Shown: in pieces, positions 46,043-53,744 of the stretch | How the letters are laid out: every line of letters begins with the position of its first letter | Numbering within the stretch: the stretch's first letter is position 1 | Source: Aphodovivens sp036306585 | GTDB taxonomy: Bacteria > Actinomycetota > Coriobacteriia > Coriobacteriales > Eggerthellaceae | NCBI GenBank assembly: GCA_036306585.1 | Contig: JAXJZF010000005.1 | Location: 1 to 64,000 of the forward strand | DNA length: 64,000 nucleotides | Direction of reading: 5' to 3' | Made by a program: the position numbers and the translations under genes | Notes under the pieces: model-generated | Databases searched by the model: none | What the model was told of the DNA's origin: nothing | The model's input: the letters and a program-made list of their open reading frames with translations, nothing else

Positions 46043-47467
46043 CTACTCTTTGCCGTCCCAGCAATAGGTGCAGACCTTCTTCGGGTTGATGCCGATGGCC
46101 TCGATCATGCCCTGCAGCGACTGGTAGCCTAGCGAGTCGAAGCCCATCTGCTTGCAGATGCTCTTCAGCAGGCACTTGCCGCGCTCGGTGGAGCTGTCGG
46201 CGTATTCTTCCAGATGCTTGTCGCCTTCCTCGCCCTCCAGCGCGCGCACGGTGCGGCGGGCGATCAGGTCCATGTCCGACTTGCCGCGCGAGAAGCTCAG
46301 GTACTTGCAGCTGAACATGATGGGCGGGCACGCCGAGCGCATGTGCACCTCGGCAGCGCCTGCCTTGTACAGGAAGTCCACCGTCTCGCGCAGCTGGGTG
46401 CCGCGCACGATGGAGTCGTCGACGAACAGCAGCTTCTTGCCGTTGATGAGCTCGGGTACCGGTACCTGTTTCATATGCGCGATGCGGTCGCGGATGCGCT
46501 GGTCGCTGGGCATGAACGAGCGCGGCCAGGTGGGGGTGTACTTGATGAAGGGCCGTGCGAACTGCTTGCCGCTTTCAGCGGAGTAGCCGATGGCATGCGG
46601 CACACCGGAATCGGGCACGCCCGCCACGTAGTCGACGTCGGGCAGCGTGCCGGCCGCCGCTTCGTCGCGCGCCAGGATGGCGCCGTTGCGGTAGCGCATG
46701 ACCTCCACGTTCACGCCCTCGTAGTTGGAGTTGGGGTAGCCGTAGTACACCCACAGGAACGCGCAGATCTTCATGTCGTCACCGGCGGGCGCGATGGTCT
46801 CGTAGCCGTCGGCGGTCACGCGCACGATCTCGGCCGGACCCAGCTCGTATTCGTCGGCGTAACCCAGCTTCTGGTAGGCGAACGACTCAAACGACACGCA
46901 ATAGCCCTCGTCGTCCTTGCCGACGAGGATGGGCAGGCGGCCCTTCTTGTCGCGCGCGGCGATGATCTCGCTGTCCTCGGTCATGATGAGCACCGTCAAC
47001 GACCCGTCGACCATGCTCTGGGCGTACTTGATGCCCTCGATGAAATCGTCCTTCTGGCAGATGAGCGCGCCGATGAGCTCGGTGTCGTTCACCTTGCCGG
47101 AGCTCATGGCCATGAACTGGTGATCGCCGCCCTCGAAGCATGCCTTTACCAGCTCGTCGGCGTTATTGATAGCGCTCACCGTGGTCAGCGCGAACACGCC
47201 CATGCGCGAGCGGATGAGCAACGGCTGTGGGTCGGTGTCGCTGATGCAGCCGATGCCGCAGGTGCCATGGAACCCGGAAAGGTCCTTCTCGAACTTCGTG
47301 CGGAACGGCGTGTTCTCGATGGAGTGGATCTCGCGTTGGAAACCGTCCTGCTCGTCGCGCAGTACCATGCCTGCGCGCTTGGTGCCCAGGTGAGAGTGGT
47401 AGTCGACGCCGAAGAACACGTCCAAAACGACGTCGCGGTGGGAGGTGGCCCCGAAGAATGCGCCCAT
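46043..47467 (-). CDS. Amidophosphoribosyltransferase-like protein lacking the catalytic cysteine
   Basis: A 474-residue protein with the two-domain layout of PurF, which makes phosphoribosylamine from PRPP and glutamine. The PRPP loop is intact (LLFVDDSIVRGTQ, about residue 345), and C-terminal cysteines (SACPP, VCTYCW) may hold the Fe-S cluster of Bacillus-type enzymes. The N-terminal glutaminase, however, starts MGAFFGATSHRD, with Gly where PurF has its nucleophilic Cys2 (CGVFGI). The start is firm: AGGAGG stands six bases before the ATG. So glutamine hydrolysis should fail; ammonia use, a regulatory role or a different reaction are possible. It may be a paralogue of a normal purF elsewhere. 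Confidence 0.82.
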   Translation of the reverse strand: MGAFFGATSHRDVVLDVFFGVDYHSHLGTKRAGMVLRDEQDGFQREIHSIENTPFRTKFEKDLSGFHGTCGIGCISDTDPQPLLIRSRMGVFALTTVSAINNADELVKACFEGGDHQFMAMSSGKVNDTELIGALICQKDDFIEGIKYAQSMVDGSLTVLIMTEDSEIIAARDKKGRLPILVGKDDEGYCVSFESFAYQKLGYADEYELGPAEIVRVTADGYETIAPAGDDMKICAFLWVYYGYPNSNYEGVNVEVMRYRNGAILARDEAAAGTLPDVDYVAGVPDSGVPHAIGYSAESGKQFARPFIKYTPTWPRSFMPSDQRIRDRIAHMKQVPVPELINGKKLLFVDDSIVRGTQLRETVDFLYKAGAAEVHMRSACPPIMFSCKYLSFSRGKSDMDLIARRTVRALEGEEGDKHLEEYADSSTERGKCLLKSICKQMGFDSLGYQSLQGMIEAIGINPKKVCTYCWDGKE

Positions 47468-47667
47468 GTCAGACCTCCTGAGGTAACGCCGCCTCTCACC
47501 GTCCGATGGTGTGCGGTTCGACGTGGCGTCCTGGTGCGCTTCATCCCGGGGACGCTGTCGGTCTCGCTGAGCGAGGGGGCGATTGTGCGGGATGGTCAAA
47601 GTATACAAGAAGTCGATCTTGCTATGCGCTAAGGAGTTCGGCTGCGCCGCCGCCTGTGTGCGAGGTA

Positions 47668-47673
47668 TATAAT
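47668..47673 (+). promoter_or_regulatory. -10 box (TATAAT) for the DMT carrier gene
   Basis: A perfect TATAAT, 81 bases before the ATG at 47754, in the divergent gap shared with the PurF-like gene. No good -35. On the opposite strand TATACT (47600-47605) may serve the PurF-like gene. Confidence 0.35.
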
Positions 47674-47753
47674 GCAGCCTCGTCTGGCACCCGTTCGCAG
47701 GAGGTGCGGAATAAGCGCATCGGGTCGATCTTGGATGCAGGAAGGGGGCGCGC

Positions 47754-48749
47754 ATGAGGCAGGCTGCCGATGGCGGGAAATTCGCCGGGGCGCTAGCGCT
47801 GCTGTGCGCTGCTTTCGTGTGGGGCATGTCGTTCCCCGCGCAGTCCATCGCGTCCGAATCGGTGGGGCCGTTCACCTTCATCGCGGGTAAGAGCACCGTT
47901 GCGTGCCTGTTCGCGCTGGGGATGATCGCCGTGCGCCATGCCGCGCGGCATCGCGGGAGGAAGGGCACGGCTGCCGGCGGCGCATCCGCCGACGTTGCGG
48001 CAGCGGACAGCCCGCAGCCGCGTCGAGGGTTCTTCGCCGCGCATCGGGGCGTCCTGCTCGGCGGGCTGGTGTGCGGCGTGGTGCTGTGCCTTGCCGACAA
48101 CTGCCAGCAGGCGGGCATCTCGTCGTATCCGCCCGAGGCGGCTGCTTCGGGTCGCGCGGGTTTCCTCACAGCGGTGTACGTGGTCATCGTGGCGCTGCTG
48201 TCGCGTTTCATGGGCCGCAAGCTGCATCCCGCGGTGGTGATCGCGGTGTTCGTGTGCCTGGCGGGCATGTACCTGTTGTGCGTGCCCATCGACCAGGGGA
48301 TTTCCGGCATCTACGTGGGCGATGCCATCATGCTGGCGGGCGCGCTGTTCTACTCGTTCCATATCCTGGCGGTGGGGCGCTTCTCCATCGAGGACGCGCT
48401 GTGGCTCTCGGCCACCCAGTTCTTCGTGAGTGCGCTGCTGTCGTCGATCTGCGCTTTCGTCGTGGAGGGCGCCACGCCGGCAGACGCGATGCCGGCGCTT
48501 CTGTCCATCCTGTACGTGGGCATCTTCTCCACCGGGCTGGGCTACACGCTGCAGAACATCGGCCAGCGCACGGTGGACGAGGCGCCGGCCGCCATCCTCA
48601 TGAGCCTGGAGTCGGTGTTCGCCGCGCTGGGCGGCTGGGTTCTTTTGGGCGAGAGCATGTCGGCGCCCGAGCTTGTCGGCTGCGCATTGGTGTTCGCCGC
48701 GGTCCTGCTGGCGCAGGCCCCTCAGTTCAAACGCGCGCGTTCAATGTGA
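47754..48749 (+). CDS. EamA/DMT-family transporter
   Basis: A 331-residue protein with ten helices in two EamA repeats. AAFVWGMSFPAQSIASESVGP is the typical first helix and loop, and the second repeat ends with LMSLESVFAALGGWVLLGE. A charged Arg/Gly/Ala loop (residues about 63-95) is longer than usual. DMT carriers export amino acids or other metabolites. GGAAGGGGGC precedes the ATG. Divergent from the PurF-like gene. Confidence 0.87.
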   Translation: MRQAADGGKFAGALALLCAAFVWGMSFPAQSIASESVGPFTFIAGKSTVACLFALGMIAVRHAARHRGRKGTAAGGASADVAAADSPQPRRGFFAAHRGVLLGGLVCGVVLCLADNCQQAGISSYPPEAAASGRAGFLTAVYVVIVALLSRFMGRKLHPAVVIAVFVCLAGMYLLCVPIDQGISGIYVGDAIMLAGALFYSFHILAVGRFSIEDALWLSATQFFVSALLSSICAFVVEGATPADAMPALLSILYVGIFSTGLGYTLQNIGQRTVDEAPAAILMSLESVFAALGGWVLLGESMSAPELVGCALVFAAVLLAQAPQFKRARSM

Positions 48750-48822
48750 ATGAAACAAAGCGCGCGGCGATGTTTGCTATAGTGGTAGCCGCATCATTTT
48801 CTCTGTTGACAGAAAGTACGCC

Positions 48823-50103
48823 ATGTCGTTGATCGTATGCAAATTCGGTGGCACGTCGGTTGCGTCGCCCGAGCGCATCAAGAACGTCGCCCAGCGCCTC
48901 ATCCGGCGCAAGCAGGAAGGCAACCAGGTAGTGGCCGTGGTGTCAGCCATGGGCAAGACCACCGACGAGCTGGTGGGTCTCGCCGCCGCCATCAATTCCG
49001 ACCCGCCTTCGCGCGAGATGGACCGTCTGCTGTCCACCGGCGAGCAGGTTTCCATGACGCTTTTGGCCATGGCCATCGAGGCGCGCGGCTACAAGGCCAT
49101 GAGCTTCACCGGCCGCCAGGCGGGCATCGAGACCGACGGCACGCACGCCAAGGCGAAGATCGTCAAGGTGCATAACGAGCGCATCATGGAGGCGCTTGAG
49201 CGCGGCTACATCCCTGTGGTCGCGGGCTTCCAGGGCATCGACGCCAACGGCGACATCACCACGCTGGGCCGCGGCGGCTCCGACACCACGGCGGTGGCGG
49301 TGGCCTGGGGCATCGGGGCCGACGTGTGCGAGATCTATTCCGACGTCGACGGCGTCTACACCGCCGACCCGCGCATCTGCCCGCGCGCGAAGAAGCTCGA
49401 CCAGATCTCCTACGAGGACATGCTGGAGCTTTCCGGGGCTGGCGCCGGCGTGCTGCAGATGCGCGCCGTGGAATTCGCCCGCAAATTCGACGTCATCATC
49501 CATTCGCGTTCGGCATTCTCCGACGCGGAGGGCACCTACATCAAGGAGGAAACCGACATGATGGAAGAAGCCGTCATCACCGGCATCGCGCACGATACGT
49601 CCGAAGTGAAGGTGACCATCCGCGGCGTGCCCGACACCTCCGGCGTGGCCGCCAAGGTGTTCAGCGCGCTGGCCGGCAATGCGGTGAGCGTCGACATGAT
49701 CATCCAGAACGTGTCGGAAGACGGCCTTACCGACATCAGCTTCACCTGCCCTGGCGGCGACTTGAAGCGCGCCGAGGAAACGCTTGCCCGCGTGCTGCCA
49801 GACATCCGCGCACGCGAGTATGTGGTCGATCCCGACATCGCCAAGGTGAGCCTGGTGGGCACGGGCATGAAGTCCTCGCCGGGCGTGGCCGCCAAGGCGT
49901 TTTCCACGTTGGGCGAAAACGGCATCAACATCCTGGCCATCTCCACGTCGCCCATCCGCCTGTCGGTGGTGATCGACGGCGCTCAGGTGGCCGAAGCGGT
50001 ACGCTGCCTGCATTCGGCGTTCGGCCTGGATTCCGACAGCGTGTTCGAGGAGACGCAGCTTTCCGCCGAGGAGATCGCTGCGAAGATGAATAAGGGGCGT
50101 TAG
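48823..50103 (+). CDS. lysC: Aspartate kinase
   Basis: A 426-residue enzyme phosphorylating aspartate, the first step to lysine, threonine, methionine and diaminopimelate. The kinase domain has CKFGGTSVASPERI and GRGGSDTTAVAVA; two ACT domains follow (from about residues 265 and 345), so feedback control by lysine and/or threonine is expected. Length fits the 400-residue class. The asd gene begins three bases after the stop, forming a two-gene operon. Only 73 bases separate it from the DMT gene, which leaves no room for a lysine riboswitch. Confidence 0.94.
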   Translation: MSLIVCKFGGTSVASPERIKNVAQRLIRRKQEGNQVVAVVSAMGKTTDELVGLAAAINSDPPSREMDRLLSTGEQVSMTLLAMAIEARGYKAMSFTGRQAGIETDGTHAKAKIVKVHNERIMEALERGYIPVVAGFQGIDANGDITTLGRGGSDTTAVAVAWGIGADVCEIYSDVDGVYTADPRICPRAKKLDQISYEDMLELSGAGAGVLQMRAVEFARKFDVIIHSRSAFSDAEGTYIKEETDMMEEAVITGIAHDTSEVKVTIRGVPDTSGVAAKVFSALAGNAVSVDMIIQNVSEDGLTDISFTCPGGDLKRAEETLARVLPDIRAREYVVDPDIAKVSLVGTGMKSSPGVAAKAFSTLGENGINILAISTSPIRLSVVIDGAQVAEAVRCLHSAFGLDSDSVFEETQLSAEEIAAKMNKGR

Positions 50104-50106
50104 AGC

Positions 50107-51156
50107 ATGGCTTGGACGAAGAAGATGCCGGCGAACCCGGTGGTGGCAGTCGCGGGCGCCACGGGCGCCGTGGGCGGCGAGTTCCTGAAAGTGCTGCATG
50201 ACCTGGATTTCCCCGCCAGCGAGGTGCGCGCGTTGGCAAGTGCTCGCAGCGCGGGAAAGAAGCTCGCGTTCGATGGGTGCGGGCAGGTCCCCGCCGGCGA
50301 GCTGACGGTGCAGGAGATGACGCCCGAGAGCTTCCGAGGCGTCGACATCGCGCTGTTCTCCGCCGGAGCCGACGTGTCGAAGCTGATGCGCCAGGCGGTG
50401 GTGGATGCCGGCGCGGTGATGATCGACAACTCCAGCGCGTTCCGCATGGACGACGACGTGCCGCTGGTGGTGCCCGAGGTGAACCCGGGCGATCTGGCAT
50501 GGCATTCCGGCGTCATCGCCAACCCCAACTGCTCCACTATCCAGATGGTGGTGGCGCTCAAGCCGCTGTACGATCTGGCGCGCATCAAGCGCGTGGTGGT
50601 GTCCACCTACCAGGCGGCTTCCGGCGCCGGCGCTCCCGCGATGGCCGAGCTGTACGACCAAACGCGCGAGTTCTTGGACGGCACGCCCGACGACCAGCTG
50701 ACGGTGAGCGCGTTCCAACATCGCATCGCGTTCAACTGCATCCCGCACATCGACAAGTTCTTCGACGACGGTTCCACCAAAGAGGAGTGGAAGATGGTCG
50801 TGGAGACGAAGAAGATCATGGGCGACGACGGCATTAAGGTGGCTGCCACCTGCGTGCGCGTGCCCGTGCTGCGTTGCCACGGCGAGTCGGTGAACGTCGA
50901 GTTCGAAAGCGAGGTCACGCCCGGGCAGGCGCGCGAGGCATTGGCCGCGGCACCCGGTGTAACCGTCATGGACGACCCTGCGAACAACGTGTACCCCATG
51001 CCCGGACTGCTTGCCGGTACCGACGACACCTACGTCGGCCGCATCCGCCGCGATGACACCGTCGATCATGGCCTGGCCTTCTGGGTGGTGGCCGATCAGA
51101 TCCGCAAGGGCGCTGCCCTCAACGCCGTGCAGATCGCTCAGCTGCTTTTGCCATAG
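50107..51156 (+). CDS. asd: Aspartate-semialdehyde dehydrogenase
   Basis: A 349-residue NADPH enzyme reducing aspartyl phosphate, the second step of the aspartate pathway. The Rossmann loop is GATGAVGGEFLKVL and the catalytic cysteine lies in NPNCSTIQMV; the substrate-binding stretch RIRRDDTVDHGLAFWVVADQ ends the protein. Size is usual. It is co-transcribed with lysC and followed by a bidirectional terminator. Confidence 0.94.
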   Translation: MAWTKKMPANPVVAVAGATGAVGGEFLKVLHDLDFPASEVRALASARSAGKKLAFDGCGQVPAGELTVQEMTPESFRGVDIALFSAGADVSKLMRQAVVDAGAVMIDNSSAFRMDDDVPLVVPEVNPGDLAWHSGVIANPNCSTIQMVVALKPLYDLARIKRVVVSTYQAASGAGAPAMAELYDQTREFLDGTPDDQLTVSAFQHRIAFNCIPHIDKFFDDGSTKEEWKMVVETKKIMGDDGIKVAATCVRVPVLRCHGESVNVEFESEVTPGQAREALAAAPGVTVMDDPANNVYPMPGLLAGTDDTYVGRIRRDDTVDHGLAFWVVADQIRKGAALNAVQIAQLLLP

Positions 51157-51174
51157 AACTTGCAGTTGCATGAA

Positions 51175-51209
51175 AAAACGGGCGCGACCGTCCTGGCCGC
51201 GCCCGTTTT
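51175..51209. terminator. Bidirectional terminator between asd and the PARG-like gene
   Basis: AAAACGGGCGCG (51175-51186) pairs with CGCGCCCGTTTT (51198-51209) around an 11-base loop. A runs on the left and T runs on the right make it functional in both directions, serving the two convergent genes. Confidence 0.8.
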
Positions 51210-51231
51210 CGTTTCTTGGTGAAGGAAAACG

Positions 51232-52086
51232 CTAGCGCAGGGTGACGCCTGCGGGGAGCTCGACATTGCGCCAATCCTCGTCGTCCTCTTCGCTATTCTC
51301 GACGGCGACGGGCGCGGGGGTTTCCTCCTTGGGCTGGCCGAACGCTTCGTCGAACGCATCGCGATGCGCGCGCGGGACGGCAAACACCACGCGGCCCAGG
51401 GCGCCGGGATGCGCCTCGAGCCATTCCTCGAACAGGCCGATCACCTGCTGGGCGGGGTAGCCGAAGCGCCCGCAGCCGAACGCGCCCACCACCAGCGTCT
51501 CGCATCCGTTGGCGGCGGCGATGGCCAGGAATGTTTCGATGCGGCGCGCGATCTCGTGGTCGCATTCCGCTTCAGGGCGGTGGTTCTCAAGCGCGCGGGA
51601 GCGCATGGGCTCGGCGATGACGATGACGTCGGCCTTGCGTACGTTGCCCTCGCGCGAGAACGTCACGTCGGGAAGATAGGCGCAGCGGTCGGTGAACAGC
51701 ATGCCGCGGCGGTAGTCGCGGTTCTTATCGTGGAATTCGCCCTTGATGCCGCATAGGATCTCGTAGAGGTTCGAGTCGGCGCACAGCACCTGCTCGGGGC
51801 CGAACGCGCCGTCGAGGTAGGCGCCGCCGGGGCGCGTGAACGAAGCCGGGTCCACAACGGCGCACTTGCCCTTCCCGAAGCGGTACAGGGCTTCGGGAAC
51901 GAATGCCGTGGTCACCAGGGTCTCCGTGGCTTCGAAGGGGGCTTCGGGGAGCTCGAGGGTGCGGCCTTCGCCTTCCTCGTAGATGATGGCGGCATCCACC
52001 GTTGCCGCCGTTTCGCTGGCGAATGCGCCCTTCATCAGCGCGTCGTGCTTCTCCGCCTGTTCTTTACGCTGTTCGCGATCCGCCAT
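51232..52086 (-). CDS. PARG-like macrodomain protein (TIGR02452 type) with altered active site
   Basis: A 284-residue protein like bacterial poly(ADP-ribose) glycohydrolases, which remove ADP-ribose from proteins. The central stretch RPGGAYLDGAFGPEQVL (residues 85-101) corresponds to the family loop NPGGGFxxGAxAQEExL; GAFGCGRFGYPAQQV is the second conserved loop. In the catalytic QEE the third residue is Gln99 and the first is Pro97, so hydrolysis may be lost or changed. An acidic tail (NSEEDDEDW) ends the protein. Start 52086 has GGAGG five bases upstream. It is convergent with asd. Confidence 0.8.
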   Translation of the reverse strand: MADREQRKEQAEKHDALMKGAFASETAATVDAAIIYEEGEGRTLELPEAPFEATETLVTTAFVPEALYRFGKGKCAVVDPASFTRPGGAYLDGAFGPEQVLCADSNLYEILCGIKGEFHDKNRDYRRGMLFTDRCAYLPDVTFSREGNVRKADVIVIAEPMRSRALENHRPEAECDHEIARRIETFLAIAAANGCETLVVGAFGCGRFGYPAQQVIGLFEEWLEAHPGALGRVVFAVPRAHRDAFDEAFGQPKEETPAPVAVENSEEDDEDWRNVELPAGVTLR

Positions 52087-52185
52087 ACCAGCCTCCGTTC
52101 GCCGCAATGCTTCATACAACCCCTAATGATAGTCCACGTGGGCGGGGTTGCGCTGAATCGTTTCCGTGACGACACCGCGCGGCGA

Positions 52186-52214
52186 ATGACCCGCCCGCGT
52201 ATCGCGTGTATACT
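52186..52214 (+). promoter_or_regulatory. Promoter of the nitroreductase-tlyA unit
   Basis: ATGACC (52186-52191) and TATACT (52209-52214) with a 17-base spacer, about 40 bases before the ATG at 52256. Confidence 0.5.
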
Positions 52215-52255
52215 CGCATCGAAAGGCAAAAACCGTGCAAGGAGGCTTGAGGATC

Positions 52256-52780
52256 ATGGATTTCTCCACGTTGGTGGGTCATCGCTATTCCTGCCGCGAG
52301 TACTACGACAAGCAGATCACCGATGAGCAGCTGAACGCCATCCTGGAGGCGGCGCGCAAGTCGCCGTCCGCGCGCAACCTGCAGCCCACGCGGCTGTGCG
52401 TAGTGCAAAGCCCCGAGGGGTTGGCGAAGGTGGACGAGTGCACCAAGTGCCGCTACGGCGCGCCGACGGTGATCATCGCCGCCTACGATCACGACGTCTC
52501 CAGCCATCCCACGCCCGAGCATGGACCCGAGACCTGCGATTTCGGCGACATCGACACCGCCATCGCGCTCACCAACATCGACGATGCCGTGGCCGAGCTG
52601 GGCCTGGGCGGCTGCTGGGTGGGCGCGTTCGACCCGCGCAAGGTGCGCGAGCTGTTCAACGTGCCGGACAACTACCGCCTGGTCGAGCTGTTCATGGTGG
52701 GCTATCCCAAAGCGGCGCCCGCGCCCGCCCATGCGCAGCGCCGCGACGTCGACGAGATCGCTTGCCGCGAGTCTTTCTAG
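52256..52780 (+). CDS. Nitroreductase family protein
   Basis: A 174-residue FMN-dependent oxidoreductase. HRYSCREYYDKQITDEQL and AARKSPSARNLQPTRLCVV are the family start and FMN-phosphate loop; LGLGGCWVGAFDP is the second FMN contact. It is short, like the single-domain type that acts on unknown electrophiles or nitro compounds. The ATG at 52256 follows GGAGG and GAGG sites; the GTG at 52235 lies before them. tlyA follows after 17 bases. Confidence 0.87.
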   Translation: MDFSTLVGHRYSCREYYDKQITDEQLNAILEAARKSPSARNLQPTRLCVVQSPEGLAKVDECTKCRYGAPTVIIAAYDHDVSSHPTPEHGPETCDFGDIDTAIALTNIDDAVAELGLGGCWVGAFDPRKVRELFNVPDNYRLVELFMVGYPKAAPAPAHAQRRDVDEIACRESF

Positions 52781-52797
52781 TCGGAACAGCAGGGGTT

Positions 52798-53547
52798 ATG
52801 CCTAAAGTTAAGAAAATCCGGCTTGACGAGCTGATGGTGGCGCGGGGGCTTGCCGCGGATGCGGGCGAGGCCTTGCGGCTGGTGCTGGCGCATCAGGTGA
52901 AGGTGGGCGACGAGTACCCCGCAAGCGCTGCCATCCGCGTGCCCGAGGATGCATCGATGCAGGTTAAAGGCAAGAAGCGCTTCGTCAGCCGCGGCGGGTT
53001 GAAGCTGCAGGGCGCCTTGGATGCGTTCAGCCAGAGCGCAGCCGGCCTGCATTGCATCGACATTGGGTCGTCCACCGGCGGCTTCACCGACTGCCTGCTG
53101 CAGGCAGGGGCCGCCAGCGTGGCGTGCGTGGACGTGAACTATGGCCAGCTGGCGTGGAGCATCCGACAAGACGAACGCGTCACGGTGTTCGAGCGCACCA
53201 ACATCCGCCTGGCCGACCCGGCGGAGCTGGGCGCCCCGTTCGATCTGCTGGTGGCCGACCTCAGCTTCATCGGTCTTGCCGCCCTCGCGCCTACGTTCGC
53301 GGGCTTGTGCGCGCCTGGCAGCGTGTTCATCGGGTTGGTAAAGCCCCAGTTCGAATCGCATCACGACGAAACCGATCACGGCGTGGTGCGCGACGCCGCC
53401 GTGCGCGAGCGCGTGGTGGACGAGGTGCGGGCGGCGCTTGCCGCCGAAGGCTTCGACGTCACCGGCGTGGTGGAAAGCCCCATCACCGGCCCCGAGGGCA
53501 ATGTGGAATATCTGGTGCGTTCGGTATACCGTGCCCACCAGGCGTGA
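52798..53547 (+). CDS. tlyA: TlyA-type rRNA methyltransferase
   Basis: A 249-residue protein: an S4 RNA-binding domain (KKIRLDELMVARGLA, about residues 5-60) then an FtsJ-like SAM domain with CIDIGSSTGGFTDCLLQAGA and VADLSFIGL. TlyA 2-prime-O-methylates cytidines in 16S and 23S rRNA, which in mycobacteria sets capreomycin sensitivity. AGGGG precedes the ATG. It is the last chromosomal gene before the integrated element; an unoccupied chromosome would have ettA about 70 bases downstream. Confidence 0.92.
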   Translation: MPKVKKIRLDELMVARGLAADAGEALRLVLAHQVKVGDEYPASAAIRVPEDASMQVKGKKRFVSRGGLKLQGALDAFSQSAAGLHCIDIGSSTGGFTDCLLQAGAASVACVDVNYGQLAWSIRQDERVTVFERTNIRLADPAELGAPFDLLVADLSFIGLAALAPTFAGLCAPGSVFIGLVKPQFESHHDETDHGVVRDAAVRERVVDEVRAALAAEGFDVTGVVESPITGPEGNVEYLVRSVYRAHQA

Positions 53548-53551
53548 TTCC

Positions 53552-53560
53552 TGCTATAAA
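53552..53560 (+). promoter_or_regulatory. Stranded native ettA promoter (extended -10)
   Basis: TGCTATAAA is an extended -10 element (TGnTATAAA), 60 bases before the first ATG of the duplicated ettA start. Because the element has inserted after it, this promoter no longer reads into the intact ettA gene. Confidence 0.4.
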
Positions 53561-53595
53561 CAACGGGCAACCTATCGCATGCCCAACCTGTTACC

Positions 53596-53640
53596 CCTGA
53601 TAGAAAGGCTAGAGGCAACATGGCTGAATTCATCTATCAG
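53596..53640. repeat. Left attachment site (attL)
   Basis: It contains CCTGATAGAAA (53596-53606) and a 23-bp segment (53617-53639, including ATGGCTGAATTCATCTATCA) that recurs perfectly at 61560-61582. CTGATAGA (53597-53604) and TCTATCAG (53633-53640) are inverted, as expected of core-type binding sites of a tyrosine recombinase flanking the crossover region. Confidence 0.82.
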
Positions 53641-53676
53641 TTTCAGCCTCTGTATTTTACCAGTTCACAAGCATGA
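53620..53676 (+). pseudogene. Severed 5-prime end of ettA (18-codon remnant)
   Basis: The native ettA ribosome site (GAAAGGCTAGAGG) and its first seven codons remain at the left junction, then run into element DNA to give MAEFIYQFQPLYFTSSQA and a stop. It is the displaced gene start, probably still transcribed and translated from the native promoter, and unlikely to have a function. Confidence 0.75.
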
Positions 53677-53708
53677 TAGAATTACCTTCAGACATAATAC
53701 CAGGTAAA

Positions 53709-53730
53709 TTTTGTGTCTAATTTTGTGTCT
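53709..53730 (+). repeat. Left arm-type repeats
   Basis: Two tandem copies of TTTTGTGTCT (53709-53718 and 53721-53730) separated by AA, right before the integrase ribosome site. The same pair occurs in the same orientation near the right end (61490-61512). They fit integrase or excisionase arm-binding sites and could also let the integrase repress its own gene. Confidence 0.65.
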
Positions 53731-53744
53731 TGGAGGAATTCGAA

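Noticed and set aside
46043..48310. Upstream extension of the PurF-like gene to 755 codons
   Set aside because: The extra part lies opposite the DMT carrier gene and reads like antisense; the AGGAGG at 47474-47479 fixes the start at 47467.
48750..48822. Lysine riboswitch before lysC
   Set aside because: Only 73 bases are available, far too short for that aptamer. TTGACA at 48806-48811 has no -10 box at the right distance either.
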